DNA of 64,000 bases, taken from assembly GCF_020991065.1 (NCBI RefSeq), contig NZ_CP087710.1, positions 3,100,001 to 3,164,000 on the forward strand, given 5' to 3'. Positions 19,157 through 28,188 of the stretch are shown here, in pieces (the first letter of the stretch is position 1; every line of letters starts with the position of its first letter). The position numbers and the translations under genes are program-made. The notes under the pieces are model-generated. The model was not told the DNA's origin. It ran no database searches and worked only from the letters and a program-made list of their open reading frames with translations. Source of the stretch: Nocardioides okcheonensis (GTDB taxonomy: Bacteria; Actinomycetota; Actinomycetes; Propionibacteriales; Nocardioidaceae).

Positions 19157-20485
19157 TCAGGCGGGCGGCAGCGTGATCCGGAACAGCGCGCCGCCGCCCG
19201 GGGCGACGTCGGCGACCACGTCGCCCTCCATCCGCCGCACCAGGCCGGCGACGATCGCCAGGCCGAGGCCGTGGCCGCCGGTGGCGCGGCGACCCCGGTA
19301 GCGCTCGTGCAGCACGCCCGGCTCGAAGGCCACCGCCAGGTCGTCCGGTGCGAGTCCGGGCCCGCTGTCGCGGACCTCGAGCCGGCCCGGCGCCCGGCAG
19401 GACAGGTCGACCGAGCCGCCCGGCGGCGTGACCCGCAGGGCGTTGTCGAGCAGCGCGTCGAGCACCTGCCGCAGCCGGGCGGCGTCGGCCCGCACGGTGC
19501 ACGGCTGCGACGTCGCCGTGACCGTCACGTCGGCCGCCCGGGCGCGGGTCGACCAGGCGTCGGCGGTCTCCGCGACCAGCGCGGCGAGGTCGACCGTCGT
19601 GACGTCGACCCGGAAGTCGTCGGCCTCCAGGCGCGCGAGGGCGAGCAGGTCGGCGACGTACGCCTCGAGGCGCAGCGCCTCGGCCAGCACGGTGCGTCCG
19701 GCCTCCCGTGACTCCTCCGGCGCGACGGTGCCGTCGGCCAGGCCCTCGGCCCACCCCCGCACCGCGGTGAGGGGGGTGCGGAGCTCGTGGGAGACCGACA
19801 GCAGGAACCGGCGCTGCCGCGCCTCGCTGGTGCGCAGCGCCTCGTCGAGCTGGCCGAGCGCGGCGACCACGTCGTCGACCTCCGGCGGCCCGGTGGCGAC
19901 CAGCGCGACGCCACGCTCGCCCGCGGCGAGCCGGCGGGCGGCGTCGGCGGCGGTGGTCAACGGCCAGGCGACCCGTCGCGCGAGCCAGACCGCGAGCCCG
20001 GTCGCCACGAGCGAGCCGAGGGCCAGCGCGAGGACCACCCGTCGGCGGACCGCGGCGAGGGCGGGGTCGGCGGTCGACAGGTCGGCGGCCAGCACCACCG
20101 CTCCGCCCGAGCGGGAGGGGCGCCCCTCGACCAGCACCGGCGCCCCGTCGAGCTCGGCCTCGCCCGACACCGAGCCTCCGGACCGGAGCGTGGCGAGCTG
20201 GTCCGCCGACAGCACGCTCGCGGCCCCCGTGGCCCGCGACGGGGTGACGACGCCGAGGGTCAGGCCCGAGACGTCGGTGACGCGGTCGAGCCGCTGCGAG
20301 GACAGGGCCAGGCGGGGGACCCGGGCGAGCAGGTCGACCTGCCGGGCGAGCGGTGCGCGCACCGCGTCCTCCCGGGCGCCGGACAGCAGCGGCGCGAGCA
20401 GCACCCCGGCCAGCACCGCCGACACGGCCGCGACCGCGGCCATGGCCAGGGCCAGGCGCGCGGCGAGCCCGAGCGGTCGGGTCAC
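19157..20485 (-). CDS. Two-component sensor histidine kinase
   Basis: 442 aa from a GTG overlapping the response-regulator stop (GTGA). The first membrane helix is LAARLALAMAAVAAVSAVLAG and an extracytoplasmic domain covers about 40-165. The second helix is VVLALALGSLVATGLAVWLA, then HAMP (WPLTTAADAARRLAAGE). The phospho-acceptor box is FLLSVSHELRTPLTAV. ATPase boxes are N (ALLDNALRVTP), G1 (VRDSGPGLAPDD) and G2 (GGHGLGLAIV). It is a typical EnvZ/PhoR-type kinase paired with the OmpR-type regulator encoded just upstream. The signal is unknown; the divergent exported-protein genes are candidate targets. Confidence 0.93.
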   Translation of the reverse strand: MTRPLGLAARLALAMAAVAAVSAVLAGVLLAPLLSGAREDAVRAPLARQVDLLARVPRLALSSQRLDRVTDVSGLTLGVVTPSRATGAASVLSADQLATLRSGGSVSGEAELDGAPVLVEGRPSRSGGAVVLAADLSTADPALAAVRRRVVLALALGSLVATGLAVWLARRVAWPLTTAADAARRLAAGERGVALVATGPPEVDDVVAALGQLDEALRTSEARQRRFLLSVSHELRTPLTAVRGWAEGLADGTVAPEESREAGRTVLAEALRLEAYVADLLALARLEADDFRVDVTTVDLAALVAETADAWSTRARAADVTVTATSQPCTVRADAARLRQVLDALLDNALRVTPPGGSVDLSCRAPGRLEVRDSGPGLAPDDLAVAFEPGVLHERYRGRRATGGHGLGLAIVAGLVRRMEGDVVADVAPGGGALFRITLPPA

Positions 20486-21165
20486 GACGGCCTCCGCGCG
20501 CGGTAGCCGGCGCCGCGCACCGTCTCCACGGGGCAGTGCTCGCCGAGCTTGGCGCGCAGCTGGGCGACGTGGACGTCGACGGTCCGGCTGCTGCCGTAGT
20601 CGGCCTGGCCCCACGCCCGCGACAGCAGCTCGGCGCGGCCGAACACCCGCCCGGGGGCGCTCATCAGCACCTCCAGCAGGTTGAGCTCGGTCGCCGTCAG
20701 GTGCCGCTCCTCGCCGTCGACGCTCAGCGAGCGGGCGCCCTGGTCGAGCGCCAGCGCGCCGTCGCGCAGCACCCGCGGCCCGGCCGGAGCGGTGCTGCGC
20801 CGCACCACGGTCCGGACCCGCGCCACCAGCTCGCGCGGGGAGAACGGCTTGGTGACGTAGTCGTCGGCGCCCAGCTCCAGGCCGAGCACCCGGTCCACCT
20901 CCTCGTCCCGCGCGGTCACGAACAGCACCGGGGTCCAGTCGCCTCGCTCGCGCATCGCCCGGCAGACGTCGGTGCCGTCGCCGTCGGGGAGCCCGACGTC
21001 GAGCAGGACCGCGGCGGGCCGCAGCCGGCGCACGGCCTCGAGCGCGCCGTGCACGCCCGTCTCGAGGTGCACCCCGAACCCGGCGGCGGTCAGGTAGCGC
21101 CGCACCAGGTCGCTGATCGCGGGCTCGTCCTCGACGACGAGCACCAGGCCGCGGGGGTGGTCCAC
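20482..21165 (-). CDS. OmpR-family response regulator
   Basis: 227 aa from a GTG. The receiver domain has acidic residues E12/D13, phosphoacceptor Asp56 in VLLDVGLPDGDG, and Lys106 in VTKPFSP. The C-terminal winged-helix DNA-binding domain includes HLTATELNLLEVLMSAPGRV and SSRTVDVHVAQLRAKLG...VRGAGYRA. It is translationally coupled to the downstream histidine kinase. The 153 bp up to the divergent exported-protein gene probably hold promoters of both units. Confidence 0.94.
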   Translation of the reverse strand: MDHPRGLVLVVEDEPAISDLVRRYLTAAGFGVHLETGVHGALEAVRRLRPAAVLLDVGLPDGDGTDVCRAMRERGDWTPVLFVTARDEEVDRVLGLELGADDYVTKPFSPRELVARVRTVVRRSTAPAGPRVLRDGALALDQGARSLSVDGEERHLTATELNLLEVLMSAPGRVFGRAELLSRAWGQADYGSSRTVDVHVAQLRAKLGEHCPVETVRGAGYRARRPS

Positions 21166-21318
21166 ACGACGAACGCTAGTGCGCCCGGGCGGCGTCGGCA
21201 GGCGGATCGCCCCGGCCTTACCGGACCCGAACACGACGCTGACGTGGGCGCCACCCACGGCCACCAGTGTCGACCCCGGTGGCCGGCACCGGACCGGCCG
21301 ACGACGAAGGAGAACGCG

Positions 21319-21800
21319 ATGCCCCTCATCCAGACCGCCGGACTGTTCGCGGCCGGCCTGCTCACCACCTCCTCGCTGTTCGCGGGCGCCGCCCCGGGCG
21401 CCGGTGACGACGCGGGCGACGGCCCGCGCGTCCCGTGCGGCGCGGTGTGGTCGCAGCTGCCGCAGGACCTGCGCGACGACCTCACCGCCGTCCGGGACCT
21501 GCCCGCCGGCGAGCGCGCGAGGCGCTGCGCGCGGTCCGACGCGACGCCCTCGACGGCGACTACGGGCCGCGGGTGCAGCGCTTCGCCGAGCGGCGCGACG
21601 AGCGGGTGCGCGCGGTCCGTCGGGCGATGCCGGCCGAGCTGCGCCAGGACCTGCGCGAGGCCCGGCGCCTCGACGGGGACGCCCGCGCCGACGCGTACGA
21701 CGAGATCCGCGCCGACGCCCTCGGCGGCGAGTACGGCGAGCGCGTGCAGCAGGTGGCGACGGCCGTGCAGGAGCGGCGCGAGGCGTGCGGCGCGTCGTGA
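21319..21800 (+). pseudogene. Exported hypothetical protein, frameshifted
   Basis: The ATG is preceded by GGAG. Signal peptide MPLIQTAGLFAAGLLTTSSLFAGAA, then a mature part beginning DDAGDGPRVPCGAVWSQLPQDLRDDL. After LPAGERA the frame is lost, and the same type of charged helical sequence resumes one frame back (EALRAVRRDALDGDYGPRVQRFAERRDERV... to REACGAS). The shift lies in the CGCGCG tract near 21520-21525 and equals one missing base. The mature protein contains two similar repeats (RRDALDGDYGPRVQ and RADALGGEYGERVQ). No family is recognised. It is divergent from the two-component operon and a plausible target of it. Confidence 0.6.
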
Positions 21801-22149
21801 TCCGGGCCCTCGCGCGCACGGCCGTGGTGCCGGCCGTCGTCGGGTGCGCGGTCGGGGCGGGCGTCCTGCTCGTCGCCTCGCAGACGGCCACGCCCGCGGT
21901 GGTGCAGGCGCCGGCGGGGACGCGCCGGCGCACCCGCCCGCCACCGGCGCCGAGCGGCGCGTGGCCCGCGTGTCGGCCCTGCTGGTCGAGCACCGGTGCT
22001 GGACCGACGGCGCGCCGGCCGGTGCGCCCGCCCCCGGGCACGCGGTGGTGACCCGGCCCGGCGGGTCGCCCCGGCTCGTCGCGGCAAAGGTCGGGTTCGG
22101 CATCTGGCTGGAGGGCGAGCCCGGCGTGCTTCACGGCTTCTGCCCCTGA
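21797..22149 (+). pseudogene. Membrane-anchored hypothetical protein, frameshifted
   Basis: The GTG overlaps the preceding stop codon (GTGA). An N-terminal membrane helix (TAVVPAVVGCAVGAGVLLVASQ) leads into TPAVVQAPAG. The frame then breaks at the GGGG run near 21923-21926. One frame back a coherent domain follows: ERRVARVSALLVEHRCWTDG...HAVVTRPGGSPRLVAAKVGFGIWLEGEPGVLHGFCP. Adding one G restores a single reading frame of about 117 codons. No function is recognised. It is coupled to the exported protein upstream. Confidence 0.6.
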
Positions 22150-22171
22150 GCTCCTCGCCTACGCTGGAGCG

Positions 22172-22984
22172 GTGCCCGCACCCACCCGCATCGCGCTCCT
22201 CTCGGACGTCCACGGCAACCTGACGGCGCTGGAGGCGGTGCTGGCCGACATCGACGCTCGCGGCATCACGCGGATCTTCAACCTCGGCGACTACGTCGGG
22301 AAGGGGCCCCGCGGCCGCGAGGTGGTCGACCTGTGTCGGGAGCGGTGCGAGGTCAACCTGCTCGGCAACTGGGACGACTTCCTCCCCGACCCGGACCGCA
22401 CGTTCGACGACGACGCGATGCGCTGGTGGCTCGACGAGCTCGGGCCGGGGCAGGGGGAGTGGCTCCGGTCGCTGCCGTTCTGCCACGACTTCTGGCTCTC
22501 GGGCCGGCGGGTGCGGCTGTTCCACGCGAGCGAGGAGACCGTGCACCGCCGGGTGCGCTACGTCCGCTCGCAGGCGGAGTACGAGGCGCTCTTCACCAAC
22601 ACCGCCGCCACCGGCTTCGACCACCCTGAGCCCGACCTGGTCGGCTACGGCGACACCCACGACCCGTTCTACGAGTGCCAGCTCGAGGGCCGCACCGCCT
22701 TCAACACCGGCTCGGTGGGCAACTGCATGGGCGACGCGACGCCGCTCTACTGCATCCTCGAGGGCGTCGTGGACTCCCCGGACCCCGCGCCGTGGGCGAT
22801 CAGCTACGTGCGGGTGCCCTACGACGTCGAGGCCGAGCTCGAGGCCGCCCGACGGCTCGGGGTGCCGCACTACGACGGCTACGAGCTCGAGCTCCGGCAC
22901 GGCCTCTACCGCGGGATGCTCGAGGAGTGGCGCGCCGGGGAGGTGCTCACCGGCTACCACGAGCGTGAGAGCGTGCGCGGATGA
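22172..22984 (+). CDS. Metallophosphoesterase
   Basis: 270 aa from a GTG. Calcineurin-like phosphoesterase motifs: SDVHGN (D12, H14), FNLGDYVGKG (D40), LLGNWDD (N66), FHASEE (H118), and GYGDTHDPF (residues 158-166). In the usual GHTH motif the first His is Asp161 here, a change that could alter metal affinity. Such proteins act on phosphodiesters or phosphoproteins; the substrate is unknown. The stop overlaps the methyltransferase ATG (ATGA), so the two are probably co-translated. Confidence 0.88.
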   Translation: MPAPTRIALLSDVHGNLTALEAVLADIDARGITRIFNLGDYVGKGPRGREVVDLCRERCEVNLLGNWDDFLPDPDRTFDDDAMRWWLDELGPGQGEWLRSLPFCHDFWLSGRRVRLFHASEETVHRRVRYVRSQAEYEALFTNTAATGFDHPEPDLVGYGDTHDPFYECQLEGRTAFNTGSVGNCMGDATPLYCILEGVVDSPDPAPWAISYVRVPYDVEAELEAARRLGVPHYDGYELELRHGLYRGMLEEWRAGEVLTGYHERESVRG

Positions 22985-24444
22985 GCGACCTGGACGTCAC
23001 CGGCCCGCTGCGCGACGCGCTGCTCGCGGCCGACTTCACCTACGACCGCGTGGCCGAGGCGATCGGCGAGGACGCGCACCGAGCGCTGGGGCGCAACGAG
23101 ACCCGCCCGGCGCTGCGGCGCACGACGGCGGGCTCGCCCCTCGACACGCTCGTGCGGCTCTTCCTGCTGCAGACCACGGTGACCCGCGACGCCGCCGACG
23201 CGGCGCTGCCCGGTCTCGTCGACCGGCTCTGCGCCGTCGGCCTGCTGGAGCAGAGCGTCAGCGAGGTCGCCGCGCGCACCGACTGCCGCCCGTACGCCGC
23301 CGACGACCGCGACCTGTGGGTCGTCTCCGACCTGACGCCCGGCCTCGACGGGGCGCCGGTCGCGGTCGGCCCCGACCACGTCCTCGGCATCTCCAGCGCG
23401 TCGACCAGCCTGGCCCAGCTCACGATGCGCGAGCCGGTGGGCAGCGCGCTCGACCTCGGCACCGGCTGCGGCGTGCAGGCGCTGCACCTCGCCGGGCACG
23501 CCGGACGCGTCGTCGCCACCGACGTCAACGCCCGGGCGCTGTGGATGACGCGCCTCAACGCGGCGCTCAACGAGGTCGAGGTCGACGTCCGCGACGGCTC
23601 CTTCTTCGAGCCCGTGGCCGGTGAGCGGTTCGACCTGATCGCCACCAACCCGCCCTTCGTGATCTCGCCCGCGACCGGCGAGCGCCTGGTCTACCGCGAC
23701 TCCGGCCTCCCCGGCGACCGCGTCGTGGAGCACATCGTGCGGACCGGCCCCGACCACCTCGCCGACGGCGGCTGGCTGCAGGTGCTGGCCAACTGGGCGA
23801 TCGTCGACGGCACCCCGTGGGACGAGCGGATCGGCTCGTGGCTGCGGCCCGACTGCGACGCCCTGGTGGTCCAGCGCGAGACCCTCGACCCCGCGTCGTA
23901 CGTCGAGCTGTGGCTCAAGGACTCCGGCCACCACGGCGGCCGCGACTACGCCGAGCGCTACGACACGTGGCTGTCGTGGCTGGAGCAGGTGGGGATCGAG
24001 GGCGTCGGCTTCGGCTGGATCAACGTCCGGCTCGGGGGGAGCGGGCGCCACGACCTGCAGGAGTGGCCCTACGACGTCGAGCAGCCGATCGCGCCGGCGA
24101 TCCACGACTGGGGCGCGGCTGCGGCCGACCTGGCCGGCCTCACCGACGACGACCTGCTCGCCCGGCACCTGCGGGCGCGCGACGACGTCCAGCAGGAGAC
24201 CGTCGGCCGCCCGGGCGCCGAGGACCCGGAGGCCATCGTGCTGCGCCAGCAGCGCGGCTTCCGCCGGGCCCGCACCGCCGACACCGTGGAGGCGGCGTTC
24301 GTCGGGGCCAGCGACGGCGACCTGTCGGTCGGCCAGCTGCTCGGAGCGCTCGGCGCGCTGCTGGAGCGCGACGAGGCGGACCTGCGGGCGACCTACCTCC
24401 CGGTGGTCCGGGACCTGGTCGCCGAGGGGTTCCTGGAGGCCTGA
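22981..24444 (+). CDS. Class I SAM-dependent methyltransferase with N-terminal extension
   Basis: 487 aa. Residues 1-140 form an N-terminal domain typical of this actinobacterial family. The catalytic core has motif I ALDLGTGCGVQALHLAGHA (about 157-175), VVATDVNARALWMT, and the NPPF motif (IATNPPFVISP). NPPF places it with N-methyltransferases such as HemK/RsmC that act on nucleobases or Gln side chains. The C-terminal third is family-specific. Position just upstream of topA is conserved in related genomes, so a translation or DNA-related housekeeping role is plausible but unproven. Confidence 0.88.
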   Translation: MSDLDVTGPLRDALLAADFTYDRVAEAIGEDAHRALGRNETRPALRRTTAGSPLDTLVRLFLLQTTVTRDAADAALPGLVDRLCAVGLLEQSVSEVAARTDCRPYAADDRDLWVVSDLTPGLDGAPVAVGPDHVLGISSASTSLAQLTMREPVGSALDLGTGCGVQALHLAGHAGRVVATDVNARALWMTRLNAALNEVEVDVRDGSFFEPVAGERFDLIATNPPFVISPATGERLVYRDSGLPGDRVVEHIVRTGPDHLADGGWLQVLANWAIVDGTPWDERIGSWLRPDCDALVVQRETLDPASYVELWLKDSGHHGGRDYAERYDTWLSWLEQVGIEGVGFGWINVRLGGSGRHDLQEWPYDVEQPIAPAIHDWGAAAADLAGLTDDDLLARHLRARDDVQQETVGRPGAEDPEAIVLRQQRGFRRARTADTVEAAFVGASDGDLSVGQLLGALGALLERDEADLRATYLPVVRDLVAEGFLEA

Positions 24445-24448
24445 CCGG

Positions 24449-24474
24449 CCACCCCTGTGGACCGCCCGGGGTGG
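24449..24474 (+). terminator. Weak hairpin before topA
   Basis: CCACCCC pairs with GGGGTGG around a 12-nt loop, directly after the methyltransferase stop. It has a short stem and no T tract, so termination is only possible. The following 66 bp must contain any separate topA promoter. Confidence 0.35.
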
Positions 24475-24540
24475 TCATCTGGCGATGTGGCGCTACCGTT
24501 GCCGCGCCGAGCCCATCTCGGCCAGCACCAAGAGGGAGCA

Positions 24541-27273
24541 GTGAAACACGTGGCAAAGCTCGTCATCGTCGAGTCGCCTGCCAAGGCCCGCACCATCGGC
24601 GGCTACCTCGGCAAGGACTACGTCGTCGAGTCCTCGATCGGTCACATCCGTGACCTTCCGAACAACGCGGCGGACACCCCGGCCAAGATCAAGGACAAGC
24701 CGTGGGGCCGCCTCGCGGTCGACGTCGACAACGGCTTCGAGCCCTACTACGTCGTGCCCCGCGACAAGAAGAGCCACATCGCCAAGCTGAAGAAGCTGGT
24801 CAAGGAGGCCGACGCCCTCTACCTCGCCACCGACGAGGACCGCGAGGGGGAGGCCATCGCCTGGCACCTGCTCGACGAGCTCAAGCCGCCGAAGGGCCTC
24901 CCGGTCCACCGGATGGTCTTCCACGAGATCACCAAGCCCGCGATCATCGCCGCGGTCGAGAACCCGCGCGAGATCAACGACGACCTCGTCGAGGCACAGG
25001 AGGCGCGCCGCATCCTGGACCGCCTCTACGGCTACGAGGTCTCCCCGGTGCTGTGGAAGAAGGTCATGTCCGGCCTGTCCGCCGGCCGCGTGCAGTCGGT
25101 GGCGACCCGCCTGGTCGTCGACCGCGAGCGCGAGCGGATGAAGTTCAAGGTCGCCTCCTACTGGGACCTCGACGCCACCTTCGACGCCGGCACCGGCCAC
25201 GACCCGCGGATGTTCCCCGCCAAGCTCTACAGCGTCGACGACGTCCGCGTCGCCCGCGGTGCCGACTTCGACAACACCGGCGAGCTCAAGGGCCGGGCGG
25301 AGCGCGCCCACCTGAGCCGCGCCGACGCCGAGGCGCTGGCCGCCGGCCTCTCCGACACGGCGTACGACGTCCGCTCGGTCGAGTCCAAGCCCTACCGCCG
25401 CTCGCCCTACCCGCCGTTCCGCACCACGACCCTCCAGCAGGAGGCCTCGCGCAAGCTCGGGATGAGCGCCAGCGTGACCATGTCGGTCGCCCAGCGCCTC
25501 TACGAGAACGGCTACATCACCTACATGCGTACCGACTCCACGACCCTGTCGGGCGCGGCGGTCGGCGCGGCGCGCGACCAGGTCCGCGAGCTCTACGGCG
25601 CGGAGTACCTCCCCGACTCGCCGCGCACCTACACGTCCAAGGTCAAGAACGCCCAGGAGGCGCACGAGGCGATCCGCCCGGCCGGCGACACCTTCCGCAC
25701 GCCGGCCCAGACCGGGCTGTCGGGCGAGCAGTTCCGCCTCTACGAGCTGATCTGGATGCGCACCGTCGCCTCCCAGATGAAGGACGCCACCGGCAACTCG
25801 GTGACCATCCGCCTCGGCGGTGCGGCCGCCGACGGCCGCGACGTCGTGTTCAGCGCCAGCGGCCGCACGATCACCTTCCACGGCTTCCTCAAGGCCTACG
25901 TCGAGGACATCGACGACGCCTCGAAGCGCCGCGACGACGCCGAGACCCGGCTGCCCAACCTCACCGAGGGTGCGGCGGTCTCCGTGGCCACGCTGTCGCC
26001 GGAGGGCCACGAGACCAAGCCGCCGGCCCGCTACACCGAGGCCACGCTGATCAAGGAGCTCGAGGACCGCGAGATCGGCCGCCCGTCGACCTACGCCTCG
26101 ATCATCGGCACCATCCTCAACCGCGGCTACGTCTACAAGAAGGGCACCGCGCTGGTCCCGGCGTGGCTGGCGTTCTCGGTGGTCCGGCTGCTCGAGGAGC
26201 ACTTCCCGCGCCAGGTGTCCTACGAGTTCACCGCCTCGATGGAGGACGTCCTCGACGACATCGCCGGCGGGCGCCGCGACCGGGTGACCGAGCTCGGCGA
26301 GTTCTACTACGGCGCCGGCGACGTGATCGGGCTCAAGACCCTCGTCACCGAGCTCGGCGACATCGACGCCAAGGAGATGGCGACCTTCCCGATCGGTGAG
26401 GGCATCGACCTGCGCGTGGGCCGCTACGGCCCCTACGTCGAGGGCCCCGGACCCGACGGCGGCGACGCCGCACCCGTGCGCGCCAACGTCCCCGACGACC
26501 TGCCGCCCGACGAGCTCACCGTGGCCAAGGCCAAGGAGCTGCTGGCCAACCCCGCCGGCGAGGAGCAGGTGATCGGCAACCACCCCGACACCGGCCTGCA
26601 GATCGTGGCCAAGAACGGTCGCTTCGGCCCGTACGTCACCGAGCTGCTGCCCGAGGACGCGCCCAAGTCGGCCAAGCCCCGCACCGGCTCGCTCTTCAAG
26701 TCGATGACGCTCGACACGGTCAGCCTCGAGCAGGCGGTCAAGCTGCTCGACCTGCCGCGCATCGTCGGCACCGACGACGACGGCACCGAGATCACCGCCC
26801 AGAACGGTCGCTACGGGCCGTACCTGAAGAAGGGCACCGACTCGCGCAGCCTGACGTCGGAGGACCAGATCTTCGACATCACCCTCGACCAGGCGAAGGC
26901 GATCTACGCCCAGCCCAAGCAGCGCGGGCGCGGCGCGGCCACGCCGCCGCTCAAGGAGCTCGGCAACGACCCGGTCTCGGGCCAGCCGGTCATCGTGAAG
27001 GCGGGTCGCTTCGGCGAGTACGTCACCGACGGCGAGTACAACGCGACCCTGCGCAAGGACGACACCGTCGAGTCGATCACCCTCGAGCGCGCCGCCGAGC
27101 TGCTCGCCGAGCGCCGCGAGCGCGGCCCGGCGAAGAAGGCGGCCAAGAAGGGCGCGAAGAAGGCACCCGCCAAGAAGACGGCCGCCAAGAAGACCCCGGC
27201 GAAGAAGACGGCTGCCAAGAAGACGGCTGCGAAGAAGACCACGGCGAAGAAGACGGCCGCCAAGAAGTCCTGA
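24541..27273 (+). CDS. topA: DNA topoisomerase I (type IA)
   Basis: 910 aa. It relaxes negative supercoils by single-strand passage. The Toprim domain begins KLVIVESPAKARTI and carries the metal motif TDEDREGE (97-104). The active-site Tyr is Y328 in YITYMRTDS. The C-terminal domain lacks zinc fingers and instead repeats a block ending NGRFGPYV/NGRYGPYL/AGRFGEYV, the actinobacterial Topo_C_Rpt type. It ends in a Lys/Ala-rich tail of about 50 residues (repeated AAKK/PAKK units), which in mycobacterial and Streptomyces enzymes aids DNA binding. The start may be this GTG or the GTG nine bases later (VAKLVIV); GGGAG lies at 24534-24538, nearer to ideal for neither. Confidence 0.97.
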   Translation: MKHVAKLVIVESPAKARTIGGYLGKDYVVESSIGHIRDLPNNAADTPAKIKDKPWGRLAVDVDNGFEPYYVVPRDKKSHIAKLKKLVKEADALYLATDEDREGEAIAWHLLDELKPPKGLPVHRMVFHEITKPAIIAAVENPREINDDLVEAQEARRILDRLYGYEVSPVLWKKVMSGLSAGRVQSVATRLVVDRERERMKFKVASYWDLDATFDAGTGHDPRMFPAKLYSVDDVRVARGADFDNTGELKGRAERAHLSRADAEALAAGLSDTAYDVRSVESKPYRRSPYPPFRTTTLQQEASRKLGMSASVTMSVAQRLYENGYITYMRTDSTTLSGAAVGAARDQVRELYGAEYLPDSPRTYTSKVKNAQEAHEAIRPAGDTFRTPAQTGLSGEQFRLYELIWMRTVASQMKDATGNSVTIRLGGAAADGRDVVFSASGRTITFHGFLKAYVEDIDDASKRRDDAETRLPNLTEGAAVSVATLSPEGHETKPPARYTEATLIKELEDREIGRPSTYASIIGTILNRGYVYKKGTALVPAWLAFSVVRLLEEHFPRQVSYEFTASMEDVLDDIAGGRRDRVTELGEFYYGAGDVIGLKTLVTELGDIDAKEMATFPIGEGIDLRVGRYGPYVEGPGPDGGDAAPVRANVPDDLPPDELTVAKAKELLANPAGEEQVIGNHPDTGLQIVAKNGRFGPYVTELLPEDAPKSAKPRTGSLFKSMTLDTVSLEQAVKLLDLPRIVGTDDDGTEITAQNGRYGPYLKKGTDSRSLTSEDQIFDITLDQAKAIYAQPKQRGRGAATPPLKELGNDPVSGQPVIVKAGRFGEYVTDGEYNATLRKDDTVESITLERAAELLAERRERGPAKKAAKKGAKKAPAKKTAAKKTPAKKTAAKKTAAKKTTAKKTAAKKS

Positions 27274-27277
27274 CCCC

Positions 27278-27324
27278 GACAGTGGAGCGCAGGGCCCGAC
27301 CTACGGGCCGCGCGCTCCACTGTC
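27278..27324 (+). terminator. Strong hairpin terminator after topA
   Basis: GACAGTGGAGCGC and GCGCTCCACTGTC form a perfect 13-bp outer stem, with a second CGGGCC/GGCCCG pairing inside. It starts 5 bp past the topA stop and lacks a T tract. Confidence 0.8.
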
Positions 27325-27355
27325 TCCGGCGACAGCGCGCCGCTACGCTCCCGCC

Positions 27356-28072
27356 ATGGGGGACACGACGACGCTCGCGGCCGGGCCGGTGCGCGCACCG
27401 CACGACGAGTGGCTCGACCGACGGTGGCGTCTCATCGGCGCGCTGCTCGGCTCGCTGGCGGTGCTCACCGCGGCGCTGATGGTCACGACGGGCGTCCGGC
27501 CGGCGACCTACGGCGACCTGCTGTCGGACGTCGCGAGCGGCAAGGTCGACGAGGTCGCGGTGATCGGGGTCGACGACCCGCGGGCCGGCGACCGCGTGGA
27601 GGTGCGCTGGACCGTCTGGGCCGGTGTGCTCGACCAGTACGCCCAGGTCGAGATCGGCGACTCGCGCTCCTACGACGCGTGGGGCGAGGAGACCTACACG
27701 AGCTCGGGCGACCCCCGCGACACCCTGCGCTCCCTCCACCGCGGCCTGACCATCACGTCCGGCCCGCAGCCGAGGCCGACCTTCCTCTTTGCCGAGTGGG
27801 AGGTCCCCGGGGCGGTGGCGCTGCTGGCCATGGGCACCTGGCTCGGCACGCTCCTGCTCCTCGTGGGAGGTCCGCCGCCGTGGCGGGCGACCCGCTGGGC
27901 GTGGGCCTGGGCCGTCCTGCTCGGCGGGCCCCTCGGGGCGCTCGCCTTCCTGCTGCTCGGCGGACCGCTCGGCGTGCTGCGACCCGGGCAGGGGCACCGA
28001 CGCGTCACCGGCGGCTGGGCGTTCCTGCTCTGCCTGTTGCTGCTCCCGCAGACGTGGAGCACCGGGTGGTAG
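27356..28072 (+). CDS. Integral membrane protein of unknown function
   Basis: 238 aa. One N-terminal membrane helix (LIGALLGSLAVLTAALMVTTG) is followed by an extracytoplasmic domain of about 110 residues (TYGDLLSDVASGKVDEVAVIGVDD...). Three more helices follow near 165-235 (VPGAVALLAMGTWLGTLLLLV, AWAWAVLLGGPLGALAFLLL, GWAFLLCLLLLP). The segment YGDLLSDVASGKVDEVAV resembles the short periplasmic domain of FtsH-type proteins, but no ATPase is present, so this is only a similarity of pattern. No family is assigned. Confidence 0.75.
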   Translation: MGDTTTLAAGPVRAPHDEWLDRRWRLIGALLGSLAVLTAALMVTTGVRPATYGDLLSDVASGKVDEVAVIGVDDPRAGDRVEVRWTVWAGVLDQYAQVEIGDSRSYDAWGEETYTSSGDPRDTLRSLHRGLTITSGPQPRPTFLFAEWEVPGAVALLAMGTWLGTLLLLVGGPPPWRATRWAWAWAVLLGGPLGALAFLLLGGPLGVLRPGQGHRRVTGGWAFLLCLLLLPQTWSTGW

Positions 28073-28188
28073 GCGCAATTCATCCCTCGGTCGGTGTTTG
28101 GCGGGCGCTCGAGTTGGTTAGGTGGACAGCACGGCGGGACGCGTGACCATGGGGGGATCGCGCCGCCACGGAAGAGAGCGACGTCCCG

